A stretch of DNA of 64,000 nucleotides, from assembly GCF_001665875.1 (NCBI RefSeq), contig NZ_LZTA01000081.1, forward strand, positions 62,001 through 126,000. The letters run 5' to 3'. Both the position numbers and the translations under genes were made by a program. Origin of the DNA: Mycobacterium sp. 852002-40037_SCH5390672 (GTDB lineage Bacteria; Actinomycetota; Actinomycetes; Mycobacteriales; Mycobacteriaceae). This document shows positions 50,587-59,916 of the stretch, piece after piece. A model generated the notes under the pieces. That model was not told the DNA's origin and did not search any database. It was given only the letters and a program-made list of their open reading frames with translations. Positions within the stretch are counted from its first letter, which is position 1. Each line of letters opens with the position of its first letter.

Positions 50587-51447
50587 TCAGCCGTCGAGTG
50601 ACAGGTCCTTGCGGAAGCGCTGCATGCCGTCGATCTTGTCGTCCAGGCCGGCGTCGGGCCCGGCGTAGAACATCCACGGCATCGTGATGATGCCGGTGAT
50701 GCCGGCGTCCTCGACGCGCCGATAGTCGGCGGTGGTGAACGCGTCGGTCAACGGTGTCAGGATGGTGAAACCGTCCATGGTCAAGCCGTTTTCGGCGCGC
50801 AGGTCGCGCAGCCGTCCGACCGCCTCGATGGCCCGCTCGGTCTTGATCAAATCGCCGATCCAGCCGTCGTTGCGGGCGGCGCGGCGCAGCGCGATGTCGC
50901 TGAGCCCGCCGACATACACCGGTATCCGCGGCGGAGTGGGTTGCATCTCGAGGCGCGGCGCCTGGTAGAACTGGCCGTCGAACTCCGTCCAGCCCGGAGC
51001 CCACAGCGCCCGCATCAGCTCGATGATCTCGTCGGTGCGCTTACCGCGGGCCTCGAATTGCTCACCCATCAAAGCGAATTCCTCGCGGCACCAGCCCACG
51101 CCGATGCCCAGCTCCACCCGCCCCGATGCCAGAACCGCCGCGGTGCCAATGGCTTTGGCCGCCGAGTACGGGTTGCGCATCGCCGGGATGTATACGGTGT
51201 TGACGAAACGCAACCGCGTGGTGACCTGAGCCAGCGCGCCGACGAGCACCCAGGGATCGGGCCAGTCGGTGAAGGGTTGCCAGCGCCGTTGCCCGTCTTT
51301 GGTGTACGGATATGGGGTGTCCAGGGTCTGAAGGTTGACGACGTGGTCGGGGATGCCGATCCCGTCGTAGCCGAGCTCGTCGGCCGCCTTGGCGAGCTCG
51401 ACGATCTCACGCGTATTCAAGAAGGCGCTGCTGATGTAGAACTTCAC
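50587..51447 (-). CDS. LLM class F420-dependent oxidoreductase
   Basis: A 286-residue luciferase-like protein. The N-terminal segment [23 protein letters not shown] and the ASGRVELGIGVGWCREEFALMG motif near 99-120 are typical of the F420-dependent group. It should use coenzyme F420 on an unknown substrate. GTG at 51447 has CAGGAGA upstream and overlaps the thioesterase stop, so both genes with glnE form a transcription unit. Confidence 0.9.
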   Translation of the reverse strand: MKFYISSAFLNTREIVELAKAADELGYDGIGIPDHVVNLQTLDTPYPYTKDGQRRWQPFTDWPDPWVLVGALAQVTTRLRFVNTVYIPAMRNPYSAAKAIGTAAVLASGRVELGIGVGWCREEFALMGEQFEARGKRTDEIIELMRALWAPGWTEFDGQFYQAPRLEMQPTPPRIPVYVGGLSDIALRRAARNDGWIGDLIKTERAIEAVGRLRDLRAENGLTMDGFTILTPLTDAFTTADYRRVEDAGITGIITMPWMFYAGPDAGLDDKIDGMQRFRKDLSLDG

Positions 51448-52088
51448 TGCGTCTCCTGCGCCCAGGCCGGCTCGATGAAGACGCCGTCGGCCTCGACGGT
51501 GACCCCTTCGGAGTCCGAAATGGTGCCACGCGCAAAGACTTTGCGACCCTCCTTGCCGTCGACCCACGCCTCACAGCGAAGAGGGCCCAGCGGGGTCCCG
51601 CGCAGATATTTCACGGTGATGGTTCCGGTGAACCGCGCCTTGGACAATCCCTCGCTGGCCGCCTCGCCGAGCATGTGGTCGAGCACCAGGGCACTGACGC
51701 CGCCGTGCACCAGTTTGGGCGGGCCCTCATAGGCCGAGCCGAGGATGAACTCGCTGAAGCAGCGCCCGTCGCCCTGGTGCTGTACGACGATCGGCGGGGC
51801 GATGGGGTTGCACACGCCGATCGCGGCGTTGCCCAGCGGCAGCGGGCGACCGTTGACGCGGTAGCTCACCCCGACCGGTCGGGTGCGTTGCCGCAACGAT
51901 GCGGTGACGGCCTCGATCGCCCGCCGGGCCTCGGCGACGACGTCGTCGTCGGCCTCGGTGCGGATGGTGGCGTCGACCAGTTCGCGGACCGCATCGGCCA
52001 ACGGAGCGTACAGCGCGGTCACGCGATCGGCCTCCGCCGCGCTGAGCACCTCGAATATGGCGTCCAACGCGCCGGCCTCCTGACTCAA
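51444..52088 (-). CDS. Hotdog-fold thioesterase (PaaI-like)
   Basis: A 214-residue protein. The C-terminal hotdog domain has [23 protein letters not shown] near residues 124-146, with the catalytic-type His-Gly-Gly, and the acidic position of the hotdog helix. The N-terminal 75 residues are helical and charged. It should cleave acyl-CoA. The start is TTG at 52088, overlapping the glnE TGA by four bases; no better start is seen. The product is coupled to glnE translation. Confidence 0.82.
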   Translation of the reverse strand: MSQEAGALDAIFEVLSAAEADRVTALYAPLADAVRELVDATIRTEADDDVVAEARRAIEAVTASLRQRTRPVGVSYRVNGRPLPLGNAAIGVCNPIAPPIVVQHQGDGRCFSEFILGSAYEGPPKLVHGGVSALVLDHMLGEAASEGLSKARFTGTITVKYLRGTPLGPLRCEAWVDGKEGRKVFARGTISDSEGVTVEADGVFIEPAWAQETQ

Positions 52089-55069
52089 CTTCCGAACACC
52101 TTGCGCACGACCGCTTTTGCGCGTCGCGTCACCCGTAAATAGTTGTCCAAGAATTCCCCGCCCTCGTCGGTCGGCCAGCCCGCTGCCACGGCGACCGCGT
52201 TGAGCTGGCGCCCGGGCCCGGGCAGCTGGTCGGTGGGCTTACCGCGGACCAGCACCAGCGCGTTGCGGGCCCGGGTGGCGGTCAGCCAGGCCTGCCGCAG
52301 CAGATCCACCTCGTCGGCGGGCACCAGGTCGGCCGCGGCGATCGCGTCCAGGCACTGCAGCGTCGACGTGTTGTGCAGCGCGGGAATCTCGTGTGCGTGC
52401 CGCAGTTGCAGCAGCTGCACGGTCCATTCGATGTCGGCCAGTCCCCCGCGGCCCAGCTTGGTGTGCGTGTTGGGGTCTGCGCCGCGCGGCAACCGCTCGG
52501 AATCGACGCGGGCCTTGATGCGCCGGATCTCCTGCATCGCCTCGCTGGACACCCCGGCGGCTGGATACCGCGTCTTGTCGGCCATCAACAAAAACCGCTG
52601 GCCCAGCTCCGCGTCACCGGCAACCGAGTGCGCGCGCAGCAACGCCTGAACCTCCCACGGCTGCGCCCACTGCTCGTAGTAGGCGGCGTAGGACGCCAGG
52701 GTGCGCACCAGTGCACCCTGGCGGCCCTCGGGCCGCAGGTTGGCGTCGACCTCCAGCGGCGGGTCGACACTGGGGGTGCCCAGCAGCGCCCGGACCTGCT
52801 CGGCGACGCCCGTCGCCCAGCGCACCGCCGCGGAATCCTCGACGCCGGCCGCCGGCTCGCAGACGAACATCACGTCGGCGTCGGATCCGTAGCCCAACTC
52901 GGCGCCGCCGAGGCGGCCCATGCCGATGACCGCGATGGCCGCCGGTGCCTTGCCGTTCTCGGGCAGGTTGGCCCGGATCATCGCCTCCAGCGAAGCCTGC
53001 AGCACCGCCACCCACACCGAGGTCAGCGCCGCGCAGACGTCGGTGACCTCGAGCATGCCGAGCAGGTCGGCGGACGCGATGCGGGCCAGCTCGCGGCGCC
53101 GCAGCGTGCGCGCCCCGGCGATCGCCCGCACCGGGTCGGGGTAGCGACTGGCCGCGGCGACCAGCGCGCGGGACACCGCGGCGGGCTCGGTGGCGAGCAG
53201 CTTCGGGCCAGACGGTCCGTCGCCGTAGTCCTGAATCACCCGGGGGGCGCGCATCAAGAGGTCCGGCACGTACGCCGAGGTCCCCAGCACATGCATGAGC
53301 CGGCGGGCCACGGCGGGCTTGTCGCGCAGCGTCGCCAGATACCAGCTTTCCCCGGACAGTGCCTCGGACAGCCGCCGGTAGGCCAGCAGCCCGCCGTCGG
53401 GATCCGGCGTGTACGACATCCAGTTCAGCAGCCTGGGCAGCAGCACCGACTGCACCCGTCCGCGCCGGCCGCTCAGGTTGACCAGGGCCGACATGTGCTT
53501 CAGTGCGGTCTGCGGGCCCTCGTAGCCCAGCGCCGCCAGCTGGCGCTCGGCGGCTTCGGCGGTCATGCCGTGCGCGATCTCGAGCCCGGGTGGGCCGATC
53601 GATTCCAGCAGCGGCTGGTAGAAGAGCTTGGCGTGCAGCTGGGACACCCGCAGGTTCTGATGCCTCAGCTCCTCGCGCAGCACCCCCGCGGCGTCGTGGC
53701 GTCCGTCGGGCCGGATGTGGGCGGCCCGCGCCAGCCAGCGCACCGCTTCCTCGTCGTCGGCCTCGGGCAGCAGGTGGGTGCGCTTGAGGCGCTGCAGCTG
53801 CAGCCGGTGCTCGAGTAACCGGAGGAACTCGTAGGAGGCGGTGAGGTTGGCCGCGTCCTCGCGGCCGATGTAGCCGCCCGCGCCCAGCGCGGCCAGCGCA
53901 TCCACCGTCGACGCCACGTGCAGCGACTCGTCGCCGCGGCCGTGCACCAGCTGCAGGAGCTGCACGGCGAACTCCACGTCGCGCAATCCGCCACTGCCGA
54001 GCTTGATCTCGCGGCCGCGGACCTCGGCGGGTACCAGCTGCTCGACCCGGCGGCGCATGGCCTGCACCTCGACCACGAAATCCTCACGCTCGCAGGCGAC
54101 CCAGACCATCGGCATCAGGGCGTCCAGGTAACGCCGCCCGAGCTCCGCGTCGCCCACCGCCGCACGGGCTTTCAGCAGCGCCTGAAACTCCCAGGTCTTC
54201 GCCCAGCGCTGGTAGTAGGCGATGTGCGACTCGACGGTGCGGACCAGTTCACCGCTACGGCCCTCTGGCCGCAGCCCGGCGTCGACCTGGAAGAACGCCT
54301 CGGAAGCCAGCCGCATCATTTCGCTGGCCACCCGGGTGGTGACCGTGTCGGCCTGCTGGCCGACGAAGATGACGTCGACGTCGCTGACGTAGTTCAGTTC
54401 GCGGGCACCGCATTTGCCCATCGCGATGACCGCCAGCCGCGGCGGCGTGCGGTCACCGCACACGTTGTTCTCGGCCACCCGCAGCGCTGCGGCCAGAGCG
54501 GCGTCCGCCAGGTCCGAGAGGTGGGCCGCCACCACGGTGAACGGGACCACGGGTTCGTCCTCGACGGTCGCGGCCAGATCCAGCGCGGCCAGCACCAGCA
54601 GCTGGTCGCGGTACAGGGTGCGCAGCCGCACCATCGCCGAACCCGGCGCCGCCAGCGCCTCGTCGACGCATCCGGTGAACGTCGCGCGCAGCTCGTCGCG
54701 GGTGGGCAGTTTGACGTTGCCGCGCAAGAGTTTCCAGGACTGCGGCTGGGCGATCAGGTGATCGCCCAGCGCCAGCGACGCGCCGAGCACGGCGAACAGC
54801 CGGCCGCGCAGCGGGCGTTCGGCGAGCAGGACGGCGTTGAGCTCGTTCCACCCGGCCTCAGGGCTCTCCGACAGCCGGACCAGCGCGAGCAGCGCGGCAT
54901 CGGGATCGGCCGCGCGTGACAGCGACCACAGCAGGTCGACGTGGGCTTGGTCGTCGTGGTCGTACCAACCCAGCTGCGCCATGCGTTCGGCCGCTTGCGG
55001 ATCGACCAACCCGAGCCGGCCGACGCTGGGCAGCCTGGGGCGCTGCGTCGCGGGTTTGGTCACGATCAC
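52085..55069 (-). CDS. glnE: Glutamine synthetase adenylyltransferase/deadenylase GlnE
   Basis: A 994-residue bifunctional enzyme with two nucleotidyltransferase domains. Motifs are [20 protein letters not shown] near residue 216 and [21 protein letters not shown] near 718, each with the paired Asp residues, and the [11 protein letters not shown] and [11 protein letters not shown] helices follow each. One half adenylylates and the other removes AMP from GlnA1 Tyr406. The GTG at 55069 gives the exact family length. The gene is essential in M. tuberculosis as I recall. It is separated from glnA2 by about 70 bases on the same strand. Confidence 0.97.
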   Translation of the reverse strand: MIVTKPATQRPRLPSVGRLGLVDPQAAERMAQLGWYDHDDQAHVDLLWSLSRAADPDAALLALVRLSESPEAGWNELNAVLLAERPLRGRLFAVLGASLALGDHLIAQPQSWKLLRGNVKLPTRDELRATFTGCVDEALAAPGSAMVRLRTLYRDQLLVLAALDLAATVEDEPVVPFTVVAAHLSDLADAALAAALRVAENNVCGDRTPPRLAVIAMGKCGARELNYVSDVDVIFVGQQADTVTTRVASEMMRLASEAFFQVDAGLRPEGRSGELVRTVESHIAYYQRWAKTWEFQALLKARAAVGDAELGRRYLDALMPMVWVACEREDFVVEVQAMRRRVEQLVPAEVRGREIKLGSGGLRDVEFAVQLLQLVHGRGDESLHVASTVDALAALGAGGYIGREDAANLTASYEFLRLLEHRLQLQRLKRTHLLPEADDEEAVRWLARAAHIRPDGRHDAAGVLREELRHQNLRVSQLHAKLFYQPLLESIGPPGLEIAHGMTAEAAERQLAALGYEGPQTALKHMSALVNLSGRRGRVQSVLLPRLLNWMSYTPDPDGGLLAYRRLSEALSGESWYLATLRDKPAVARRLMHVLGTSAYVPDLLMRAPRVIQDYGDGPSGPKLLATEPAAVSRALVAAASRYPDPVRAIAGARTLRRRELARIASADLLGMLEVTDVCAALTSVWVAVLQASLEAMIRANLPENGKAPAAIAVIGMGRLGGAELGYGSDADVMFVCEPAAGVEDSAAVRWATGVAEQVRALLGTPSVDPPLEVDANLRPEGRQGALVRTLASYAAYYEQWAQPWEVQALLRAHSVAGDAELGQRFLLMADKTRYPAAGVSSEAMQEIRRIKARVDSERLPRGADPNTHTKLGRGGLADIEWTVQLLQLRHAHEIPALHNTSTLQCLDAIAAADLVPADEVDLLRQAWLTATRARNALVLVRGKPTDQLPGPGRQLNAVAVAAGWPTDEGGEFLDNYLRVTRRAKAVVRKVFGS

Positions 55070-55140
55070 GACCGTAGCGCAAGCTGCCCGTCTTCAGGCG
55101 CGACTGGCGCTGTGCGCAACGGGATATGCCCTGCAGGGAC

Positions 55141-56481
55141 CTACAGGGACAGGTAGGTGCTCAGTTCGTACGGGGTGACGTGACTGCGGTAGTTGGCCCA
55201 CTCCGTGCGCTTATTGCGCAGGAAGAAGTCAAAGACGTGCTCCCCCAAGGTTTCCGCGACCAGCTCGGAAGACTCCATGGCGCGAAGCGCGCTGTCCAGA
55301 CTCGTCGGCAGCTCGCGATATCCCATCGCGATGCGTTCTTCGGCGGTCAGGTCCCACACGTTGTCCTCGGCCTGCGGCCCCAGCACATAGCCCTTCTCGA
55401 CCCCGCGCAGTCCGGCGGCCAACAGTACGGCGAAGGTCAGGTACGGGTTGCACGCCGAGTCGGGGCTGCGGACCTCGACGCGGCGCGACGACGTCTTGTG
55501 GGGCGTGTACATGGGCACCCGCACCAGCGCGGAGCGGTTGGCGGCACCCCACGACGCGGCGGTGGGCGCCTCGCCGCCTCCCACCAGTCGCTTGTAGGAG
55601 TTGACCCATTGGTTGGTGACGGCGCTGATCTCCGAGGCGTGCTCGAGGATGCCGGCGATGAAGGACTTGCCCACATCGGAGAGCTGCAGCGGATCGTCGG
55701 GGCTGTGGAACGCGTTGACGTCACCCTCGAACAGGCTCATGTGGGTGTGCATCGCGGAGCCGGGATGCTGCCCGAACGGCTTGGGCATGAAGGTCGCGCG
55801 GGCGCCGTTCTCGATCGCGACCTCCTTGATGACGTAGCGGAACGTCATCACGTTGTCGGCCATCGACAGCGCGTCGGCGAAGCGCAGGTCGATCTCCTGT
55901 TGACCGGGCGCGCCCTCGTGGTGGCTGAACTCCACCGAGATGCCCATGAATTCCAGGGCTTCGATCGCGTGACGGCGGAAGTTCGAGGCGGAGTCGTGGA
56001 CCGCCTGGTCGAAGTAGCCGGCGTTGTCGACCGGAACGGGCGGCGTCCCGTCGTCGGGGCCCGGTTTGAGCAGGAAGAATTCGATCTCGGGGTGCACATA
56101 GCAGGAGAAACCCAGGTCGTTGGCCTTCTGCAGCTGGCGGCGCAGCACGTGCCGCGGGTCCGCCCAGGACGGCGAGCCGTCGGGCATGGTGATGTCGCAG
56201 AACATCCGCGCCGAGTGGTGGTGGCCGTTGGCCGAGGCCCACGGCAGCACCTGGAAGGTGGACGGGTCGGGGTTGGCCACCGTGTCGGATTCCGAGACGC
56301 GCGAGAAGCCCTCGATCGAGGATCCGTCGAAGCCGATGCCCTCCTCGAAGGCGCCCTCGAGCTCGGCCGGGGCAATGGCGACCGACTTGAGGAAACCGAG
56401 CACATCGGTGAACCACAGCCGAACGAAGCGGATGTCTCGTTCCTCGAGGGTGCGGAGGACGAATTCCTTCTGTCGATCCAT
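55141..56481 (-). CDS. glnA2: Glutamine synthetase GlnA2 (type I-alpha-like)
   Basis: A 446-residue second glutamine synthetase, same length as M. tuberculosis GlnA2. Motifs: FDGSSIEGF near 53-61, HPEIEFFLL near 122-130, FMPKPFGQHPGSAMHTHMSLF near 220-240 and NRSALVRVP near 316. It lacks the region of the adenylylation tyrosine, so it should not be controlled by GlnE. ATG 56481 was chosen (MDRQKEFVLRTLEER). The upstream region has GTAAC-n6-TTAAC but no full GlnR site. Confidence 0.95.
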   Translation of the reverse strand: MDRQKEFVLRTLEERDIRFVRLWFTDVLGFLKSVAIAPAELEGAFEEGIGFDGSSIEGFSRVSESDTVANPDPSTFQVLPWASANGHHHSARMFCDITMPDGSPSWADPRHVLRRQLQKANDLGFSCYVHPEIEFFLLKPGPDDGTPPVPVDNAGYFDQAVHDSASNFRRHAIEALEFMGISVEFSHHEGAPGQQEIDLRFADALSMADNVMTFRYVIKEVAIENGARATFMPKPFGQHPGSAMHTHMSLFEGDVNAFHSPDDPLQLSDVGKSFIAGILEHASEISAVTNQWVNSYKRLVGGGEAPTAASWGAANRSALVRVPMYTPHKTSSRRVEVRSPDSACNPYLTFAVLLAAGLRGVEKGYVLGPQAEDNVWDLTAEERIAMGYRELPTSLDSALRAMESSELVAETLGEHVFDFFLRNKRTEWANYRSHVTPYELSTYLSL

Positions 56482-56574
56482 AACTCGAACAGTATGCAAC
56501 TGCTGTTAATTCTGTGTTACCGATGCCCGCTCAGAACCATTGCGAACCTCGCCGATCGCGGTGCCCGGCGCTGG

Positions 56575-58143
56575 TCAGGACTGGCAGTGGTAGGACGCCG
56601 GCGGCGGCGTGCCGGCGACGAAATAGCGGACGACGGCGGTGTCCACGCATTGGTGGCCGTTGAACACCGCGGTGTGCTGCGTCCCGTCGTAGGTGATCAG
56701 CGGGCCACCGAGCTGGCGGGCCAGGTTCACCCCGGCCTGATATGGCGTGGCCGGGTCGTGCGTGGTGGAGACGACGACCACCTTGCCCGGCGGCATGGGC
56801 GGCGCGGCGTGCGGCGCCGACGTCGCCTGCACCGGCCACAGTGCGCACAAATCGCGGGGAGCATTTCCGGTGAACTGCCCGTAGCTGAGGAACGGCGCGG
56901 CCTGGCGGATGCGCTGATCGGCGCTCACCCAGCTGGCTTGATCCGTCGGGTTGGGGGCGTCGACGCAGCGGATCGCGTTGAACGCGTCCTGGTCGTTGGA
57001 GTAGTGCCCGTTCTTATCGCGCCCGTCGTAGTCGTCGGCGAGCAACAGCAGGTCGCCCGCGTCGGTGCCGCGCGCCAGGCCGAGCAGACCGCTGGTCAGG
57101 TATTTCCAGTGCGCCGGTGTGTAGAGCGCGTTGATGGTGCCGGTGGTCGCGTCGGCATAGCTCAGGCCGCGTGGGTCCGCGGTCCGCCCCGGCTTGGTGA
57201 CCAGCGGATTGACCAGCGCGTGGTAGCGGTTGACGAATTGGGTCGGGTCGGTGCCCAGCGGGCAGCCCGCCGAGCGGGCACAGTCGGTGGCGTAGTCGTT
57301 GAAAGCGGTTTGGAATCCCGCCATTTGGTTGACGTTCTCGTCGATCGGCCCGACGGTCGGATCGATGGCGCCGTCGAGCACCATCGTGCGCACGTGGTTG
57401 CTGAACTTCTCCAGGTAGGCGGTGCCCAACTCGGTGCCGTAGCTGTAGCCCAGGTAGTTGATCTGGTCGTCGCCCAGTGTTTGGCGCACGGCGTCCATGT
57501 CCCGCGCGACCGAGGCGGTGCCGGTGTTGGCCAAGAACGCCGCGCCCATCCGGGTGACGCATTGCTGGGTCAGCTGCCGGTAGAGCTGCTCGATATGCGC
57601 GACCCCGCCGGGGCTGTAGTCGACCATCGGCTCACGCCGGTACGCGTCGAACTCGGCGTCGGTCCGGCAACGCAGCGCGGGTGTCGAGTGACCGACGCCC
57701 CTGGGATCGAAGCCGACCAGATCGAAGTTGCGCCTGATCGGAGAGTTCTCCTGATCCGAGGCCATCGAGGCCACCATGTCGACCGCCGAGCCGCCGGGGC
57801 CGCCGGGATTGACCAGCAGCGACCCGATCCGTTGCCCCGTCGCGGGGATGCGGATCACCGCCAGCCTGGCCTGCGCGCCGGCCGGACTGTTGTAGTCCAC
57901 CGGTACCGCCACGGTGGTGCACTGCGCGGTGGGGATATCGCTTGTGTCGCTGACGAATTGACCGCAACTTCCCCAACCCTGCGGCACCGTGGCCGACGGC
58001 GGATTCGGGCCCGGTGTCTGCCCGGCACCGGGTTCCGGCGTGGCGACGGCCGTGGGCAGCGCGACGGCACATGGACCACTGAGCAGCAGCCCGAATGAAA
58101 ACAGCGCCGAGCTCAAGGATCTCAGGCGCGACATGGCTGTCAT
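56575..58143 (-). CDS. Exported serine peptidase, tripeptidyl-aminopeptidase-like (Rv2223c-like)
   Basis: A 522-residue exported alpha/beta-hydrolase peptidase. The signal peptide is within residues 1-33, ending in a Pro/Ala/Gly-rich segment. The oxyanion motif VNPGGPGGSA, the nucleophile elbow LGYSYGTELG, the Asp region (THDPATPYQAG) and the His (DGTQHTAVF) are all present. It is similar to Hip1 encoded next upstream, and the pair looks like a tandem duplication. ATG 58143 was chosen; 58134 is an alternative. Several cysteines suggest disulfides outside the cell. Confidence 0.9.
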   Translation of the reverse strand: MTAMSRLRSLSSALFSFGLLLSGPCAVALPTAVATPEPGAGQTPGPNPPSATVPQGWGSCGQFVSDTSDIPTAQCTTVAVPVDYNSPAGAQARLAVIRIPATGQRIGSLLVNPGGPGGSAVDMVASMASDQENSPIRRNFDLVGFDPRGVGHSTPALRCRTDAEFDAYRREPMVDYSPGGVAHIEQLYRQLTQQCVTRMGAAFLANTGTASVARDMDAVRQTLGDDQINYLGYSYGTELGTAYLEKFSNHVRTMVLDGAIDPTVGPIDENVNQMAGFQTAFNDYATDCARSAGCPLGTDPTQFVNRYHALVNPLVTKPGRTADPRGLSYADATTGTINALYTPAHWKYLTSGLLGLARGTDAGDLLLLADDYDGRDKNGHYSNDQDAFNAIRCVDAPNPTDQASWVSADQRIRQAAPFLSYGQFTGNAPRDLCALWPVQATSAPHAAPPMPPGKVVVVSTTHDPATPYQAGVNLARQLGGPLITYDGTQHTAVFNGHQCVDTAVVRYFVAGTPPPASYHCQS

Positions 58144-58301
58144 CGTTGCAGCCCCGGGTACCCGTGACAGCGCGAAACGGTTACGCCTTGGTCTCGGCTG
58201 GCGTCCTCGCCGAGCGTGCGGCCATGGCGAAAAATCGCCCAATATTCCGCCGTCAGTGCACGTTCGGCGTCGGCTTGGGTGCCCGCATCGTCACCGGGCG
58301 G

Positions 58302-59858
58302 TCAGCACTTGGCGCCGCTCGGCGGGATGGAGCCACTGACCAGGTATGCCGTCACGTAGTTGTCGATGCAGCCGTCGCCCTGAAAGACCACAGTGTGCTG
58401 CGTGCCGTCGTAGGTGAGCAGCGAGCTGCGCAGCTCGTTGGCCAGATCGACCCCGGCCTTGTACGGGGTGGCCGGGTCGTGGGTCGTCGACACCACCACC
58501 GTCGGCGCCAGACCGGGCGCGGAAATGGTGTGCGGCTTGCTGGTCGGCGGCACCGGCCAGAACGCACAGGTGCCCAGCGGCGCGTCACCGGTGAACTGCC
58601 CGTAGCTCATGAACGGTGCGACCTCGCGGGAGCGGCGGTCCTCGTCAATCACCTTGGCGCGGTCGGTAATCGGCGGCTGATCCACGCAATTGACCGCCAC
58701 CCGCGCGTCGGTGGCGTTGGTGTAGTGGCCGTGCGAGTCACGGCGCATGTACATATCGGCCAGTGCGAGCAGGGTGTCGCCGTGGTGGTCGACGAGTTCG
58801 GCCAGCCCGTCGGTCAGGTGATGCCACAGGTTCGGCGAGTACAGCGCCATGATGGTGCCGATGATCGCGTCGCTGTAGCCCAGTCCGCGAGGGTCATTCG
58901 TCGGGACCGGCCGACCCACCATGGGGTTGTTCGGGTCGACCAGCGGGTCGACCAGGCTGTGGTAGACGTCCACGGCTTTGGCCGGATCGGTGCCCAGCGG
59001 GCAGGTCGGTTGCTTGGCGCAGTCGGCGGCATAGTCGTTGAACGCGTCCTGGAATCCCTTGGCCTGACGAAGATCGGCTTCGATTTGATCGGCGTTGGGG
59101 TCGACGGCTCCGTCGAGGATCATCGCGCGCACGTTGTGCGGGAAGGCCTCGGCGTACGCCGAGCCGATCCGGGTGCCGTAGGAGTAGCCGAGGTAGGTCA
59201 GCTTGTCGTCACCGAGCGCCGCCCGGATGGCATCGAGATCCCGTGCGACATTGACGGTCCCGACGTTGGCCAGGAAGTCCTTGCCCATCTTGTCGATGCA
59301 GCGGCCGACGAACTGCTTGGTTTCGTCCTCCATGTGGGCCACACCCGCCGGGCTGTAGTCGACGTTGGGTTCGGTGCGCAGCCGATCGTTGTCGGCGTCG
59401 GAGTTACACCACACCGCCGGGCGCGATGCTCCCACGCCGCGGGGGTCGAAACCGACGAGGTCGAACCGTTCGCGGACCTTCTTGGGCAATGACTGGACGA
59501 CACCGAGCGCCGCTTCGATGCCGGACTCCCCCGGCCCGCCGGGGTTGATCACCAGCGAACCGATTTTGTCTCCGGTCGCGGGGAAACGAATCATCGCCAG
59601 GGTCGCCACGTCGCCGTCGAGGTGGTCGTAGTCGACCGGCACGGCCAGTTTGCCGCACAACGCGCCGGCCGGAAGCTTGACCTTCGGATTCGCGGCCCGG
59701 CACGGCGTCCACTCCACGGCCTGGCCCAACTTCGGCCCGGACATGACGGCGCGTCCCACCACGACGCGGACACAGCCGGCCAGAAGCAGCGCAACGGCAG
59801 CCATCGTCGTCCAGATCAGCAGCGTGCGCGCAATCTTGCCGCGGCGAGACAGGGCCAT
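58302..59858 (-). CDS. caeA: Lipoprotein serine protease Hip1 / CaeA
   Basis: A 518-residue cell-envelope serine protease. The lipobox LLLAGC ends at Cys29, so it should be a lipoprotein. The nucleophile is Ser226 (TYLGYSYGTR), the Asp is in TTHDPATPYKAG and the His in DGTQHTVVFQG. In M. tuberculosis Hip1 cleaves GroEL2 and dampens innate immune responses. The ATG at 59858 was chosen. It lies 59 bases behind the WS/DGAT stop. Multiple cysteines fit an extracytoplasmic fold. Confidence 0.93.
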   Translation of the reverse strand: MALSRRGKIARTLLIWTTMAAVALLLAGCVRVVVGRAVMSGPKLGQAVEWTPCRAANPKVKLPAGALCGKLAVPVDYDHLDGDVATLAMIRFPATGDKIGSLVINPGGPGESGIEAALGVVQSLPKKVRERFDLVGFDPRGVGASRPAVWCNSDADNDRLRTEPNVDYSPAGVAHMEDETKQFVGRCIDKMGKDFLANVGTVNVARDLDAIRAALGDDKLTYLGYSYGTRIGSAYAEAFPHNVRAMILDGAVDPNADQIEADLRQAKGFQDAFNDYAADCAKQPTCPLGTDPAKAVDVYHSLVDPLVDPNNPMVGRPVPTNDPRGLGYSDAIIGTIMALYSPNLWHHLTDGLAELVDHHGDTLLALADMYMRRDSHGHYTNATDARVAVNCVDQPPITDRAKVIDEDRRSREVAPFMSYGQFTGDAPLGTCAFWPVPPTSKPHTISAPGLAPTVVVSTTHDPATPYKAGVDLANELRSSLLTYDGTQHTVVFQGDGCIDNYVTAYLVSGSIPPSGAKC

Positions 59859-59916
59859 GCCAACCTATGCTGCCAGAGGAAACCTGAGATCCTGATTAGC
59901 GGCACCGCCTGGCCGG

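Noticed and set aside
55126..58098. Plus-strand open frame of 990 codons across glnA2 and the peptidase gene
   Set aside because: It is antisense to two well-recognised genes, has no domain, and is Val/Arg/Gly/His-rich as expected from a GC-rich complement.
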